From Sulfurimonas sp. (lineage in GTDB: Bacteria > Campylobacterota > Campylobacteria > Campylobacterales > Sulfurimonadaceae), in contig JAUZSC010000002.1 in assembly GCA_030949825.1 (NCBI GenBank), forward strand, positions 62,001 to 126,000: DNA of 64,000 nucleotides, written 5' to 3'. Shown one piece after another: positions 36,934 through 46,541 of this stretch. The position numbers were made by a program, and so were the translations under genes. The stretch's first letter is position 1. Each line of letters starts with the position of its first letter. The notes beneath the pieces were generated by a model. It saw only the letters and a program-made list of their open reading frames with translations, was not told the DNA's origin and did not search any database.

Positions 36934-37751
36934 AAGGGATGTGCTTTTTTATAAGTTTCTTGCTTAAGAGTACTGCTTAATTTTGTATATATTTGCGTCG
37001 TTGCCATAGAAGAATGACCAAGAAGTTCACTCACATCACAAATCATTGCATTGTTGTTTAGAAGTCCTGTTGCAAATGAATGACGAAGTTGATGTGGTGT
37101 AACTTTCAAAGCAACCCTTTTAAAGACTTTAGTAATAATATATCTTAGACTATTTTCGCTTAATTTTTCACCATTTTTTTCTAAAAGAAATGTTTTTAGC
37201 TCTTTTTTACTCAAATATTCATCAATCAAGATACTCGTACTTTTTAATAAAGGAATATCTCTTTGCTTTTGACCTTTTCCAAGCACTCGAATCCACTCGG
37301 CTGATATATCTTCAATCTTTAAAGATGAAAGTTCAGAGATTCTAAGCCCCGATGAATACAAAAGAGTAATGATTAAGCTTTCATAAGCATCAGCTTTTTG
37401 AAGTGCTTCTAAAATATGTTTATGCGTCACTGGCTTAGGCAAAGTTTTTGCTATCTTAACACGCTCATCAGCTTTTAAAATATACAAAGGGGCATCTTGA
37501 TTCAGATACTGTACAAAGCTACGCAGCGTACTTAGTTTTCTTGAAATTGTCTTTGCGTTAAGCTTGGCAATTTTTATCCGGTAAGGCATCAAATCTATAA
37601 CAGTTATATTGTTTTCTTTATAAACTTCTATAGATTTCGCAGATTCTATGAGTGTTTCATCATAACTTTTAACAGTTAAATCTGAATAGCCCCGTATCTC
37701 TTCTAAAAAATGAAGAAAGGCTTTTTTATGTTCTTTTAGTAACTTTTTCAA
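36927..37751 (-). CDS. Xer-type tyrosine recombinase
   Basis: Catalytic residues are visible: Arg in SSGLRISELSSLK, the HxxR box in PHQLRHSFATGLL, His in LLGHSSMATTQ and the Tyr in TQIYTKLS. An N-terminal SAM-like arm (HKKAFLHFLEEIRGYSDLTVKSYDETL) binds the core site. It is about 275 residues, shorter than the XerH of Helicobacter/Campylobacter, and closer to XerC/XerD size, so whether it is the chromosome dimer resolvase is open. I prefer the TTG at 37751 (MKKLLKEHKK...); an in-frame ATG at 37784 would lengthen the overlap with the upstream gene to 59 bp. Confidence 0.85.
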   Translation of the reverse strand: MKKLLKEHKKAFLHFLEEIRGYSDLTVKSYDETLIESAKSIEVYKENNITVIDLMPYRIKIAKLNAKTISRKLSTLRSFVQYLNQDAPLYILKADERVKIAKTLPKPVTHKHILEALQKADAYESLIITLLYSSGLRISELSSLKIEDISAEWIRVLGKGQKQRDIPLLKSTSILIDEYLSKKELKTFLLEKNGEKLSENSLRYIITKVFKRVALKVTPHQLRHSFATGLLNNNAMICDVSELLGHSSMATTQIYTKLSSTLKQETYKKAHPLC

Positions 37752-38187
37752 GAAGCGTCTCGAACTTTTTATAATACATTGCACTTTCTTCTACAAGCTC
37801 TTTGTCTGTAATCACGCTTGGAGCAAGTTTTACATACGATGAAATCATAATCTCACACATGAGTCGAATCTTAGCCTTATCGCCCTTAGATATAAACTCA
37901 TGTTCAGCTATAGCATCTATCTCTGCTGCATATTCTTTACCCATCTCAATGTATTTCACATACTTTAAAGATGTAACAGACTGTGCCATCACTGTTGAAG
38001 CCATTCGGTTATATACATCAAGAGCGAAAGATTCCTTTGCTAAAACTAAGGCTTCTTCGTACTCACCCACTTCAAAATAATACTTAGCACGGATAGACTT
38101 TTCATACGAAGGATTTGCTATAAAATAAACACCCATCAATAAAATAAAAGATAAGGCAACGATTAGTATCATCAGTTTACTGCTCAT
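37726..38187 (-). CDS. hypothetical membrane-anchored helical protein
   Basis: A 153-residue protein with one N-terminal membrane helix (about 5-25) and a periplasmic or cytoplasmic helical part. YYFEVGEYEEALVLAKESFALDVYN looks like a single TPR-type helix pair. I do not recognise the family. It overlaps the acyltransferase gene by 11 bp upstream and the recombinase gene downstream, so it is inside the coupled operon. Confidence 0.65.
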   Translation of the reverse strand: MSSKLMILIVALSFILLMGVYFIANPSYEKSIRAKYYFEVGEYEEALVLAKESFALDVYNRMASTVMAQSVTSLKYVKYIEMGKEYAAEIDAIAEHEFISKGDKAKIRLMCEIMISSYVKLAPSVITDKELVEESAMYYKKFETLLEKVTKRT

Positions 38188-38809
38188 GTTTTAACAATCC
38201 TTCTTGAATAAGTTTCTTGGCATCCTCAAGACTCAAAGCCTCTAAGTCTATCAAATCGCTAATATAATAGTTAATTATACCAAATGGTTTAGGAATTACA
38301 AACTTATCCCATGATTTTAACTGCCAATATGAAGATGGTTTTATAGAAACAAGCGTAATTTTTACTTTTGCTTTTTTTGCCATAACGACAATTCCATCAT
38401 GAACCTCATGCCGTGGTCCTTTTGGTCCATCGGGTGTAATACCTAAGTCATAGCCACTTTTAATCGACTTAATCGATTCTATAAGCGCTTTTGCCCCTCC
38501 ACGAGTACTTGAACCTCGAATGGTGTCAAATCCAAAGTAGCCTAAGGTTTTAGCAATTAAGTTTCCATCAAAATGCTCTGAAATAAGAAGTTTAACATGA
38601 GGATTTTTTCTAAACTTTGTATATGCGTAAGGGATCATAAGTAATTCACCATGCCAACACGCCATAACAAAAGCCTCATCACCTAAATCTTTTGGAGCGT
38701 GAAAAACTTTTCTATTCGTTATGTAGATAAGACGGATAAGAAAAGATACAAGAAAGGGAGCAATAAATAAGCCCAAGGAACGCGAGATTTTTTTAAGCAA
38801 TAATCTCAC
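38177..38809 (-). CDS. lysophospholipid acyltransferase-family protein (DUF374)
   Basis: A 210-residue DUF374 protein. [12 protein letters not shown] carries the HxE-type acceptor (H-G-E in place of HxxxxD), [34 protein letters not shown] and the [18 protein letters not shown] block are signature for this family, which relates to LpxL-like acyltransferases. It probably acts at the inner membrane on lipid A, Kdo-lipid or phospholipid; the substrate is unknown. Overlaps miaB by 17 bp. The order next to miaB is conserved, from memory, in H. pylori (HP0270/HP0269) and C. jejuni. Confidence 0.88.
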   Translation of the reverse strand: MRLLLKKISRSLGLFIAPFLVSFLIRLIYITNRKVFHAPKDLGDEAFVMACWHGELLMIPYAYTKFRKNPHVKLLISEHFDGNLIAKTLGYFGFDTIRGSSTRGGAKALIESIKSIKSGYDLGITPDGPKGPRHEVHDGIVVMAKKAKVKITLVSIKPSSYWQLKSWDKFVIPKPFGIINYYISDLIDLEALSLEDAKKLIQEGLLKHEQ

Positions 38810-40097
38810 CTGTTAAAATTGTTCTGCCTATTGCAGTTATTTTAACATTTGCAAATTTTCCTAGTAACTCTTCTCGCCCTTTAACTCGAACTACGATGTT
38901 GTTATCGCTTCTACCTGCTACATGTTCACCATCCCGGTGAAGGTCTTCAAAGTAGATGTGGTATACATTTCCAAGAAGTTTAGCATGTTTCTCATCTATC
39001 ATTTCATTGTTTAAAGCTTGTAAATATGACAATCTATCAGATGCCACCTCGGAGTCCACAATATTTGTAAACGCTTCGGCCTCGGTATGAGGTCGAGGAG
39101 AGTATTTAAATGAAAAAACTTGATCAAATTTCACTTCTTTCATAACGGCTATGGTTTCTTCAAAATCCTCATCACTTTCACCTGGAAAACCGACAATAAT
39201 ATCTGTACTAATCGTAGCTTCTGGACATATATCGCGTAATTTTTTAGCACGATTTAAAAACCACTCTTTTGAGTAGCCTCGCTTCATGTCTTTTAAGACT
39301 TTTGTAGAACCACTTTGTAAGGGCATATGCATTGATTTACATACTTTAGGGTTACTTGCGAACTCTTCTAAAAACTCATCATCCATGTGAAAAGGGTGAG
39401 GAGAAGTAAAACGAATTCTTTGAAGTTCTTCTATTTTGGAGAGTCTTCGTAAAAGTTCTGTAAAGTTTACTTTTTCATGTTCACCTGAAAAACGGCGACC
39501 ATAATTGTTCACATTTTGACCTAAAAGAAAAATCTCTTTAGCCCCTGCATCTACCATTTTCTGAGCTTCTTGTACTACAAGTGCATCTGGAATAGATATC
39601 TCATCGCCTCGTGTTTTAGGAACGATGCAAAAGGTACACGCTTTATCGCAACCAATGGAAATATTTATAAAACCTTTAAAAGGTGATGAGCGAAAATCTT
39701 TAAAAGCAAATTCACTCTCATCATAATTTATATCAATCTCAACTGCCTTGTCTTTATGTAAAACTTCGCTTATTTTAGATACATTTCTTGCACCTAAAAC
39801 AAAATTTACATAGGGGGCTTTTTTTATAATCTCTTCACCTAGATGCGAAGCTGTACAACCACAAACACCAATCTTAGCAGATGGTTTTTTATGCTTGTTA
39901 AATCCACCAAGTTCACTAAAAAGTTTATGAACTGGTCTCTCTCTCACTGAGCAGGTATTTATTAAAATTAAATCGGCAACTTTAAAGTCTGTCGTTGTTT
40001 CGTAACCCTCTTTTTCATGCAGTTCTGCAATCATATGCTCAGAATCACGAGAATTCATAGCACATCCAAGCGTCTGGATAAATAATAATTTGCTCAC
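38793..40097 (-). CDS. miaB: tRNA-2-methylthio-N6-dimethylallyladenosine synthase
   Basis: Adds the 2-methylthio group to i6A37 of tRNAs. [16 protein letters not shown] is the N-terminal cluster motif (QTxGCxMN marks MiaB), [18 protein letters not shown] follows, the radical SAM motif is [17 protein letters not shown], and the C-terminal TRAM segment ends the 434 residues. Second gene of the operon after the HP0268-family gene, 12 bp away. Confidence 0.96.
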   Translation of the reverse strand: MSKLLFIQTLGCAMNSRDSEHMIAELHEKEGYETTTDFKVADLILINTCSVRERPVHKLFSELGGFNKHKKPSAKIGVCGCTASHLGEEIIKKAPYVNFVLGARNVSKISEVLHKDKAVEIDINYDESEFAFKDFRSSPFKGFINISIGCDKACTFCIVPKTRGDEISIPDALVVQEAQKMVDAGAKEIFLLGQNVNNYGRRFSGEHEKVNFTELLRRLSKIEELQRIRFTSPHPFHMDDEFLEEFASNPKVCKSMHMPLQSGSTKVLKDMKRGYSKEWFLNRAKKLRDICPEATISTDIIVGFPGESDEDFEETIAVMKEVKFDQVFSFKYSPRPHTEAEAFTNIVDSEVASDRLSYLQALNNEMIDEKHAKLLGNVYHIYFEDLHRDGEHVAGRSDNNIVVRVKGREELLGKFANVKITAIGRTILTGEIIA

Positions 40098-40109
40098 TCT
40101 AAAATCTTT

Positions 40110-40355
40110 CTAGTTTACGATGTGTACTTGGTACATGTACTCATTATCTGAAAGACCATACTTTACTTCACTCATATAAAAACTTTTTCCTTTTTCTTCA
40201 AAGTGTGCTTGAAGTTCTAGTAAGTCTTTATGAGAATTATCTTTATCAAAGTAAAAAATAACGCTATCTTCTTTTTCTACACTTGCTTCAATCTTAGCTA
40301 ACTCTGCTTTTTTAGGCTTTTGATTGATCTCTGTTCTTGCAAATTTTAAATTCAT
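40110..40355 (-). CDS. HP0268-family protein
   Basis: An 81-residue protein between nusA (divergent) and miaB, the same place as HP0268 beside miaB in H. pylori and, as I recall, Cj0459c in C. jejuni. The sequence (KIEASVEKEDSVIFYFDKDNSHKDLLELQAHFEEKGKSFYMSEVKYGLSDNEYMYQVHIV) has the small alpha/beta pattern of the HP0268 fold. HP0268 itself has been reported to nick DNA and cut RNA; whether this divergent member does is not shown. AAGGA precedes its ATG. Confidence 0.8.
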   Translation of the reverse strand: MNLKFARTEINQKPKKAELAKIEASVEKEDSVIFYFDKDNSHKDLLELQAHFEEKGKSFYMSEVKYGLSDNEYMYQVHIVN

Positions 40356-40421
40356 TCGGTTTTGTCCTTGGTTTTTTTATAAAGTTATGGATTATACTTT
40401 AAATCTACTAAAAATCGTATT

Positions 40422-40437
40422 AAGTGCTTTTGCACTT
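40422..40437. other. small hairpin between divergent HP0268-family gene and nusA
   Basis: AAGTGC-TTTT-GCACTT is a perfect six-pair hairpin in the 196-bp gap. It might be in a nusA leader if transcription starts near the TATACT at 40394-40399, or be a remnant. Nothing else in the gap looks coding. Confidence 0.3.
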
Positions 40438-40551
40438 CAAGTTATATTTATGCTACTTTAGATAGAATGACACACTTCATAAGAAATCCCCATATAAACA
40501 TAACATATTATTTTTTGTGAGAAAACCTACAAAATAACTAAGGACTCAACT

Positions 40552-41688
40552 ATGGAAAGAATTTTAGATATTGCCGAAGCAATCGCAAATGAAAAGGGTC
40601 TCGAGCCTGCAAAAGTAATTGAGAGTTTAAGAACTGCATTTGTTCAAACTGCAAAAAGAGTAATCGATCAAAACTTTGCTTTTGAAGCACAGATTAATGA
40701 TCAAACAAAATCTATAGATATAGTACAAATCATTACAGTCGTAGCTGATGATGACGCAAACTTAGAAGATGAATACCTTGCTCCTCAATTTATTTCTATT
40801 ACAGATGCACGCGAGTACGATGATCAAGTAGAGCTTGGGGATCAACTTCAGATTCAGCATAAACTTGAAGACCATGGTAGAACAGGCGCTTCACAACTTC
40901 ACCGTGAAATAGAATTTCATATTCAAAGACTTGTAGAAGATGAACTTTTTAACAAATACAAATCAAAGGTCGGAACATTAGTATCAGGGCGTGTTACTCG
41001 CGTAGATACACAGCAATCTACATATATTGAAATCAATGAAGTAAGAGCTGTTCTTCCTATGAAAAGTCGTATCAAAGGTGAGATTTTTGATGTTGGTGAT
41101 CATATTAAAGCTGTTGTTCGTCGTGTAAATATGGACAAAGAAAATGGTATACAAATCGAGCTTTCACGAACAAGCCCTAAGTTTTTAGAAGAGCTTTTAG
41201 CACTTGAAGTTCCTGAGATTTCTGATGGAACTGTAATCGTTGAAAAATCTGCACGAATTCCAGGTGAGCGAGCTAAAATCGCACTTATATCTACGCATCC
41301 ACAAGTAGATGCTGTTGGGGCAACTGTTGGTGTTAAAGGTGTTAGAATCAACGCTGTAAGTGATGAACTCATAGGTGAGAACATTGACTGTATCGAGTAC
41401 ACTTCCATTACTGAACTTTTTGTATCTCGTACAATGAGTCCTGCAATTATCTCTCATGTAGAAATAGTTAAAAACGAAGAAGGTGAAAATGAAAAAGCAA
41501 TCATCACACTTCCAGCAGACCAAAAATCAAAAGCTATTGGTAGAAGTGGAATCAATATTCGTTTAGCATCTATGCTTACAGGAATGAATATAGAACTTCT
41601 TGAAACAGACAGTACAACAAACGAAGAAACGGGTGAAATCGAAGAGCCCAAAGATGGCGTTGATGCACTTGAGGCATTGTTTAGTTAA
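40552..41688 (+). CDS. nusA: transcription termination/antitermination factor NusA
   Basis: Binds RNA polymerase and nascent RNA. A 378-residue protein with the N-terminal polymerase-binding domain (MERILDIAEAIANEKGLEPAKV), an S1 domain around residues 130-200 (GTLVSGRVTRVD...LPMKSRIKGE) and two KH domains (GVKGVRINAVSDELIGENIDCIEY and AIGRSGINIRLASMLTGMNIEL). It lacks the C-terminal repeats of E. coli NusA, as usual outside gammaproteobacteria. AAGGA lies before its ATG. Confidence 0.96.
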   Translation: MERILDIAEAIANEKGLEPAKVIESLRTAFVQTAKRVIDQNFAFEAQINDQTKSIDIVQIITVVADDDANLEDEYLAPQFISITDAREYDDQVELGDQLQIQHKLEDHGRTGASQLHREIEFHIQRLVEDELFNKYKSKVGTLVSGRVTRVDTQQSTYIEINEVRAVLPMKSRIKGEIFDVGDHIKAVVRRVNMDKENGIQIELSRTSPKFLEELLALEVPEISDGTVIVEKSARIPGERAKIALISTHPQVDAVGATVGVKGVRINAVSDELIGENIDCIEYTSITELFVSRTMSPAIISHVEIVKNEEGENEKAIITLPADQKSKAIGRSGINIRLASMLTGMNIELLETDSTTNEETGEIEEPKDGVDALEALFS

Positions 41689-41694
41689 GCTAAA

Positions 41695-42654
41695 CTATCC
41701 TCTTTTCATATAAGGATTTAATTTTAAAAGAATTAAATCCGCAAACATATTTCCCAGTAAGGTCAAAAACGATGTAATCATCAAAGTACCCATGATGATT
41801 GGGTAATCACGGCTTAGAGCAGACATGAAAAAGAGCTGACCCATCCCTTCGATTCCAAAGATTGATTCTAAAATAACACTTCCTCCGATTAGTCCCGGTA
41901 ATGATAATCCTAAAAGTGTAATGATTGGCGGTAAAAGATTTGGTAGTATATAAAATCTTAGTAGTTTTTTCTTATCTAATCCACGAGAAAGTGCGAAATA
42001 ATAATAATCACTTTTTAAAATTTCTAGTGTTAATGAACGAACATAAATTATCATACTTCCTATTCCTACAAATATCATCACTCCAACTGGGAGTGCTAGA
42101 TGCCAGAGCATATCTGTATAGTAGGCTAAGCCTACTTTTTTCTCAATGGAATGAAGCCCTGCTATTGGGAATAAATCAAGATTTACACTAAAAAATATTA
42201 TAAATAAAAGTGCTAAATAAAATGAGGGCATAGAAAATGAAACTAAGGCAATTTGGCGAATAATATAATCAGTTTTTTGCTCATAGTGAAGCGCTGCCTT
42301 TATCCCAAGATATAAAGAGACACTAAAAACAACCAAGAGTGCCGTTATATTCATAATCAAAGTTACAGGAAGTCTTTTTAAAATCTCTGCGGATACATCT
42401 TGCCCACTTACAAATGAGATGCCAAAGTTGAGTGTAGAAATATTTTTAACCCAGTCGATATACTGCATAAAAAGTGACTTATCTAAGCCGTAAACAGCTT
42501 TTAGCTTTTCTATCGCTTCTTTTGTCATATTTGGATTAAGTTCCCCTGCTCCAAAGAAACTGTTGGGTGCTGCGTGGATTGCTAAAAATGAGATTATAGA
42601 AATAACTATGAGCATTAAGAATAAATAAGAAAGTTTTTTGATTAGCATTGTCAT
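41695..42654 (-). CDS. ABC transporter permease, DppB/OppB type
   Basis: An inner-membrane permease with the DppB start (LIKKLSYLFLMLIVISIISFLAIHAAP), MTKEAIEKLKAVYGLDKSLFMQYIDWVKN before the second helix, and the EAA-like loop ALSRGLDKKKLLRFYILPNLLPPIITLLG, ending GSVILESIFGIEGMGQLFFMSALSRDYPII. It probably takes up peptides or nickel with partners that are not in this window. I choose the ATG at 42654: a TATAAT six bases upstream would lie inside the longer frame that begins at 42690. Confidence 0.88.
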   Translation of the reverse strand: MTMLIKKLSYLFLMLIVISIISFLAIHAAPNSFFGAGELNPNMTKEAIEKLKAVYGLDKSLFMQYIDWVKNISTLNFGISFVSGQDVSAEILKRLPVTLIMNITALLVVFSVSLYLGIKAALHYEQKTDYIIRQIALVSFSMPSFYLALLFIIFFSVNLDLFPIAGLHSIEKKVGLAYYTDMLWHLALPVGVMIFVGIGSMIIYVRSLTLEILKSDYYYFALSRGLDKKKLLRFYILPNLLPPIITLLGLSLPGLIGGSVILESIFGIEGMGQLFFMSALSRDYPIIMGTLMITSFLTLLGNMFADLILLKLNPYMKRG

Positions 42655-42660
42655 GAGGGG

Positions 42661-42666
42661 ATTATA
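42661..42666 (-). promoter_or_regulatory. TATAAT box six bases before the permease start
   Basis: On the minus strand TATAAT is followed by CCCCTC and ATG, with no ribosome site. This suggests a leaderless transcript and decides the start of the permease gene. Confidence 0.5.
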
Positions 42667-42678
42667 ACAAAAATATGT

Positions 42679-42731
42679 AAAGTTTTTCAATCTCCCTACA
42701 AAACAGGAAGAGAGAGATTGAAACTTTTTTT
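42679..42731. terminator. stem-loop terminator after the TorF-like gene
   Basis: AAAGTTTTTCAATCTC and GAGATTGAAACTTT pair over about 14 positions with a 19-nt loop. The right arm is followed by T on the plus strand, and on the minus strand an A/T-rich stretch follows the stem. It ends the 42742-43476 gene and insulates the permease promoter. Confidence 0.6.
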
Positions 42732-42741
42732 AAGGTTTAGA

Positions 42742-43476
42742 CTAGAAACTTGTACCTACTGTAAGTACAACATTGTCTTGATCTTTTGAAGCTGCAGCAT
42801 CATAATCCATACCAGTATATGCTAAAGTAAAATCAAATTTACCGAATGATTTAGAAGCACTTACTAAATAGTAGTCACCTAAACTATTTGTTGGCTGATT
42901 TAAAGTACCAGAATCATCCATCATACCATATGTAGCATCTAAAGTAATCTCAGCAGGTAAAGGAACAGACACACCAAACTCGATTGTATCTCCTGGTTCC
43001 CAACCATTTGCTGCTTCATTAGTTACTGAATTTGTATCAATACCTAAAGCATACATAGCACTTACAGAAGCAACACCAAAGTCATAACCTAAAGTTACAT
43101 ATGCTTCTGCAAAGTTCGATTCATCAGTAGCACTTGGGTACATGTACTGGATTAGTCCTGCATCATAACTAAAGTCAGCTATAGAGTTAGCATAACCTAA
43201 ATAAATATCAAATTCCGCAGAAACTGGATTGTATCCACCAGCACTTGAACCAAAATCAACATTTGAACCCCATACACCAAGGTAAGCACCTTTATATCCT
43301 AAGTCAACACCACCTTGTATCGCTGGTGAATTACTACTTTGAGTCATACCTCTCCAAATATAGTTACTTGTCATTGCTACATTTGCACTTACTTCTACAT
43401 CAGATGCAAAATCTGCAGATAGAGTTGTTGTTCCTGCTAATAGCGCTGCTACTAGACTTAATTTAATTTTGTTCAT
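42742..43476 (-). CDS. TorF-like putative outer membrane protein (Gcw_chp family)
   Basis: A 244-residue protein with a clear signal peptide (MNKIKLSLVAALLAGTTTLSA), then SNYIWRGMTQSSNSPAIQGGVDLGY, the hallmark of the Gcw_chp/TIGR02001 (TorF) family, followed by repeating amphipathic strands ending in NVVLTVGTSF with a terminal Phe as in outer-membrane barrels. The role is unknown; members are often abundant outer-membrane proteins. It stands alone with a terminator behind it. Confidence 0.85.
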   Translation of the reverse strand: MNKIKLSLVAALLAGTTTLSADFASDVEVSANVAMTSNYIWRGMTQSSNSPAIQGGVDLGYKGAYLGVWGSNVDFGSSAGGYNPVSAEFDIYLGYANSIADFSYDAGLIQYMYPSATDESNFAEAYVTLGYDFGVASVSAMYALGIDTNSVTNEAANGWEPGDTIEFGVSVPLPAEITLDATYGMMDDSGTLNQPTNSLGDYYLVSASKSFGKFDFTLAYTGMDYDAAASKDQDNVVLTVGTSF

Positions 43477-43538
43477 TAAATTTCCTTAATTTTTTTTGTA
43501 ATCAGATTGTAACTAATAAGAGGAGCTAATAAAGAAGA

Positions 43539-43563
43539 TAAGTGATTAAAAATTAATCACTTA
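43539..43563 (-). terminator. terminator of the gap-pgk-tpiA operon
   Basis: TAAGTGATTAA and TTAATCACTTA form a perfect 11-pair stem with an AAA loop, overlapping the tpiA stop. On the minus strand TCTTCTTTATT follows. It separates the operon from the TorF-like gene. Confidence 0.6.
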
Positions 43564-44268
43564 GGAAGATATATCTTGAGCATACTGTATCATCGTAGAA
43601 AAATGTTCTACGTAAAGTGCGGCACTACCAACTAAGATTCCATCTACATTTGGAATCTCTAAAACTTCTTTGGCGTTTGTGACTTTTACACTTCCACCAT
43701 AAAGAAGTGGTGCTGATGATTTTTCTTTCAAATCTAAATGCATTTCTTTGATATCTTGAAGTGTAGGAGTGAGTCCTGTACCTATCGCCCATACAGGTTC
43801 ATAAGCGATAACAAGGTTCTCATATGATGTATCAATACCTTCATATTGACTAAAAATATATCGCATCATTTCTTCTTTACCAGCTTCACGCTTCTCTAGT
43901 GGTTCACCAATACAGTAAACAATTTTAAAACCTAAAGCCTTGTAATAATTAAACTTTACTACAAGTTCTTCTTGGCTTTCACCTAAAATATGACGGCGTT
44001 CACTATGCCCTATTAAAATTGTTCGGATTCCAAACTCTTCGAGATGCTCTAAACCTATCTCTCCTGTAAATGCTCCATTTACTGTGGCATAAGCATTTTG
44101 AGCACCGATAACAACATCACCATCATTCTCGTTTAAACTCGATAGTGCAGGAAAAACTAGAACCTCTTGAGTAATACTATGCTGTGCTATAAACAACTCT
44201 AACTCAGCTACATACTCACTTGTTTGTTTTCTAGAAAGGTTCGTTTTTAGATTCGCTGCAATTATCAT
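43561..44268 (-). CDS. tpiA: triosephosphate isomerase
   Basis: Interconverts dihydroxyacetone phosphate and glyceraldehyde 3-phosphate. AANLKTNLSR at the start places Lys at the active site, ILIGHSERRHILGES holds the catalytic His, and VIAYEPVWAIGTG holds the catalytic Glu; LYGGSVKVTNA and DGILVGSAAL end the barrel. The length of 235 residues is slightly short, as in Helicobacter and Campylobacter. Last gene of gap-pgk-tpiA, one base after pgk. Confidence 0.95.
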   Translation of the reverse strand: MIIAANLKTNLSRKQTSEYVAELELFIAQHSITQEVLVFPALSSLNENDGDVVIGAQNAYATVNGAFTGEIGLEHLEEFGIRTILIGHSERRHILGESQEELVVKFNYYKALGFKIVYCIGEPLEKREAGKEEMMRYIFSQYEGIDTSYENLVIAYEPVWAIGTGLTPTLQDIKEMHLDLKEKSSAPLLYGGSVKVTNAKEVLEIPNVDGILVGSAALYVEHFSTMIQYAQDISS

Positions 44269-44269
44269 T

Positions 44270-45469
44270 TTATACCTCTTTTACTATGAGGGATGCAACA
44301 CCTGGAAGAATTTTACCCTCAAGTAACTCTAAAGAAGCTCCACCACCAGTTGAGATAAAACTCATTTCTTCATCAAGACCTATTCTTTGAACAAGGTCAG
44401 CCGTATCGCCACCACCTACAACTGTTGTTGCATAAGAATCCGCTACAAAATGTGCTATTTTTGATGAGCCGCGAGCAAATTTATCCATCTCGTAAACACC
44501 CATAGGTCCATTCCACAGAACTGTTTGAACATCATTTAGACCTTCTCTATAAAGACGAACCGTGGCTGGTCCAATGTCAAGTCCCATCCAATTGTTTGGA
44601 ATCTCTTGCGCTGTTACAATTTTACTAACAGAATCTTCTGAGAACTTATCAGCTACAATAACATCTACGGGAAGATAAAACTTCACACCTAGTCGCTTAG
44701 CTTCATCCATAACTTTTTGAGCATCTTCGAGCAAGTCATCTTCAACTAAAGAAGCTCCAATGTTGTAGCCCATTTGTTTTAAAAATGTAAATGCCATTCC
44801 TCCACCAATGAAGACTTTATCGACTCTTGGAAGCAAGTTTGTAAGTGCTTCAAGTTTACCCGAGACTTTTGAACCACCTACAATCGCAGCAAAAGGACGC
44901 GTTGGGCTTGTCATTAACTTAGAAAAAAATTGGATCTCCCTTTGGAGTAAAAAACCTGCAGCTTTAGTTTTATCACAAAAGTATTGGGTGATCCCAGCTA
45001 CTGAAGCATGTGCACGATGTGAAACACCAAAGGCATCGTTAATATATACATCTGCCATATCTGCTAACTTCTTTGCAAGTACAGAATCATTAACTGTCTC
45101 ACCTTCTTCGTAGCGCAAATTCTCTAAAAGTAGGACCTCCGTTGCTTTAAGTTTACTTATCTTTTTTAAAGCGTCCTCTCCAACAACATCAGAGCATAAA
45201 ACAACATCCCTTTTTAAAAGTTGATGTAATCTTCGTGCTACAGGAAGAAGTGTGTATTTTTCATTTACTTCACCTTTTGGACGACCTAAGTGTGAGGCTA
45301 AGATAACAGCACAGTCTTGATCTAAACAATAATTAATCGTTGAAAGAGCTGAACGGATTCTTCTATCATCTGAAATATTTCCAAACTCATCCATAGGTAC
45401 ATTAAAATCACATCTGATAAATACTTTTTTATTTGTTAAATCTAAGTTTTTAATATTTAAAATTTCCAA
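44270..45469 (-). CDS. pgk: phosphoglycerate kinase
   Basis: Transfers phosphate between 1,3-bisphosphoglycerate and [20 protein letters not shown] is the N-terminal substrate-binding signature, [13 protein letters not shown] and RRAHASVAG-like [14 protein letters not shown] follow, and [13 protein letters not shown] with [13 protein letters not shown] close the nucleotide domain. The 399-residue length is standard. It lies 8 bp after gap and 1 bp before tpiA. Confidence 0.96.
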   Translation of the reverse strand: MEILNIKNLDLTNKKVFIRCDFNVPMDEFGNISDDRRIRSALSTINYCLDQDCAVILASHLGRPKGEVNEKYTLLPVARRLHQLLKRDVVLCSDVVGEDALKKISKLKATEVLLLENLRYEEGETVNDSVLAKKLADMADVYINDAFGVSHRAHASVAGITQYFCDKTKAAGFLLQREIQFFSKLMTSPTRPFAAIVGGSKVSGKLEALTNLLPRVDKVFIGGGMAFTFLKQMGYNIGASLVEDDLLEDAQKVMDEAKRLGVKFYLPVDVIVADKFSEDSVSKIVTAQEIPNNWMGLDIGPATVRLYREGLNDVQTVLWNGPMGVYEMDKFARGSSKIAHFVADSYATTVVGGGDTADLVQRIGLDEEMSFISTGGGASLELLEGKILPGVASLIVKEV

Positions 45470-45477
45470 AAAAAGTC

Positions 45478-46479
45478 CTATTTACTAATATGTAATGCCA
45501 TATCAACAAGACGCATTGAATAGCCCCATTCGTTATCGTACCACGCCATGATTTTAACCATATCACCACCAATAACCTGCGTTAAGTCTTCAGCAACGAT
45601 TGAGCTATATTCACTTCCTACGAAATCTTGAGATACTCGCATCTCCTTATCCATAAGTAAAAGACCTTTAAGTCTTCCATCTGCAGCCTCATTAAAAACA
45701 CGGATAACCTCTTCTCTTGAAGTTTGTCTTTTTAGAACAACATTTAAATCGACCATTGAAACATCTGGCGTTGGAACACGAACAGACTGACCATGAAGAC
45801 GACCTTTAAGTTGTGGCATTACAAGTGAAATAGCTTTTGCAGCACCTGTAGTTGTTGGAATCATATTTATCGCACCAGCGCGTGCGCGACGCTTATCTTT
45901 AGAATGCTTTACATCTAAAATATTTTGATCATTTGTGTAAGAATGAATCGTTGTCATAAGACCTTTCTCGATTCCAAAAGCGTCATCTAAAACTTTTGCA
46001 ACAGGACCTAAACAGTTTGTTGTACATGAGGCATTAGAAACAATTTTTTGTCCAGCGTAGAGATGCTCATTTACACCCATAACAAAAGTATCTGTCTCAG
46101 TATCTTTTGAAGGTGCTGAAAATAAAACTTTCTCTACACCGTTATCAATATGAACTTGCGCAGATTCTTGCGTTAAAAATACACCCGTACATTCTAAAAC
46201 CATATCTGCACCACAGTCTGCAAATTTTAGATTTTTAGGGTCACGGTCTGAAAAAACTTTTATTGTTTGTCCATCAATTTTAATCGTTTTATCATCAATT
46301 TGTTCTATTTCTGATTTAAAAGTTCCATGAACAGAGTCATTTTTAAGGAGGTAAAGCATCATATCCATGCTTGCCATATCATTAATTGCTACTATTTCAA
46401 CATCATCTCTTGAAGCTACGATTCTAGCGACACAACGACCAATTCTACCAAATCCATTAATTGCTATTTTTAATGCCAT
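45478..46479 (-). CDS. gap: glyceraldehyde-3-phosphate dehydrogenase
   Basis: [16 protein letters not shown] is the NAD-binding start, [13 protein letters not shown] (about residues 149-161) carries the catalytic Cys, and [12 protein letters not shown] and [15 protein letters not shown] complete the set. 333 residues. First gene of the operon, with an AGGAAA ribosome site; nadD is divergent 62 bp away. The same gap-nadD arrangement exists in C. jejuni as I recall. Confidence 0.96.
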   Translation of the reverse strand: MALKIAINGFGRIGRCVARIVASRDDVEIVAINDMASMDMMLYLLKNDSVHGTFKSEIEQIDDKTIKIDGQTIKVFSDRDPKNLKFADCGADMVLECTGVFLTQESAQVHIDNGVEKVLFSAPSKDTETDTFVMGVNEHLYAGQKIVSNASCTTNCLGPVAKVLDDAFGIEKGLMTTIHSYTNDQNILDVKHSKDKRRARAGAINMIPTTTGAAKAISLVMPQLKGRLHGQSVRVPTPDVSMVDLNVVLKRQTSREEVIRVFNEAADGRLKGLLLMDKEMRVSQDFVGSEYSSIVAEDLTQVIGGDMVKIMAWYDNEWGYSMRLVDMALHISK

Positions 46480-46528
46480 TATATTTCCTAAAATTATTTT
46501 AATTGGTAGATTCTATCCAAAGTTTAGT

Positions 46529-46534
46529 TATAAT
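46529..46534 (+). promoter_or_regulatory. TATAAT box seven bases before the nadD start
   Basis: TATAAT, seven bases, then ATG at 46542; no Shine-Dalgarno. It argues for a leaderless transcript and against the earlier in-frame TTG at 46503. Confidence 0.5.
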
Positions 46535-46541
46535 TCGCTTT

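Noticed and set aside
37726-37784. Long N-terminus of the Xer recombinase starting at the ATG 37784
   Set aside because: It would overlap the upstream gene by 59 bp, and the extra residues do not look like a Xer arm; the TTG at 37751 gives a more natural start.
40422-40437. Hairpin upstream of nusA as a riboswitch
   Set aside because: It is only a six-pair hairpin with no conserved aptamer around it; recorded as a small feature only.
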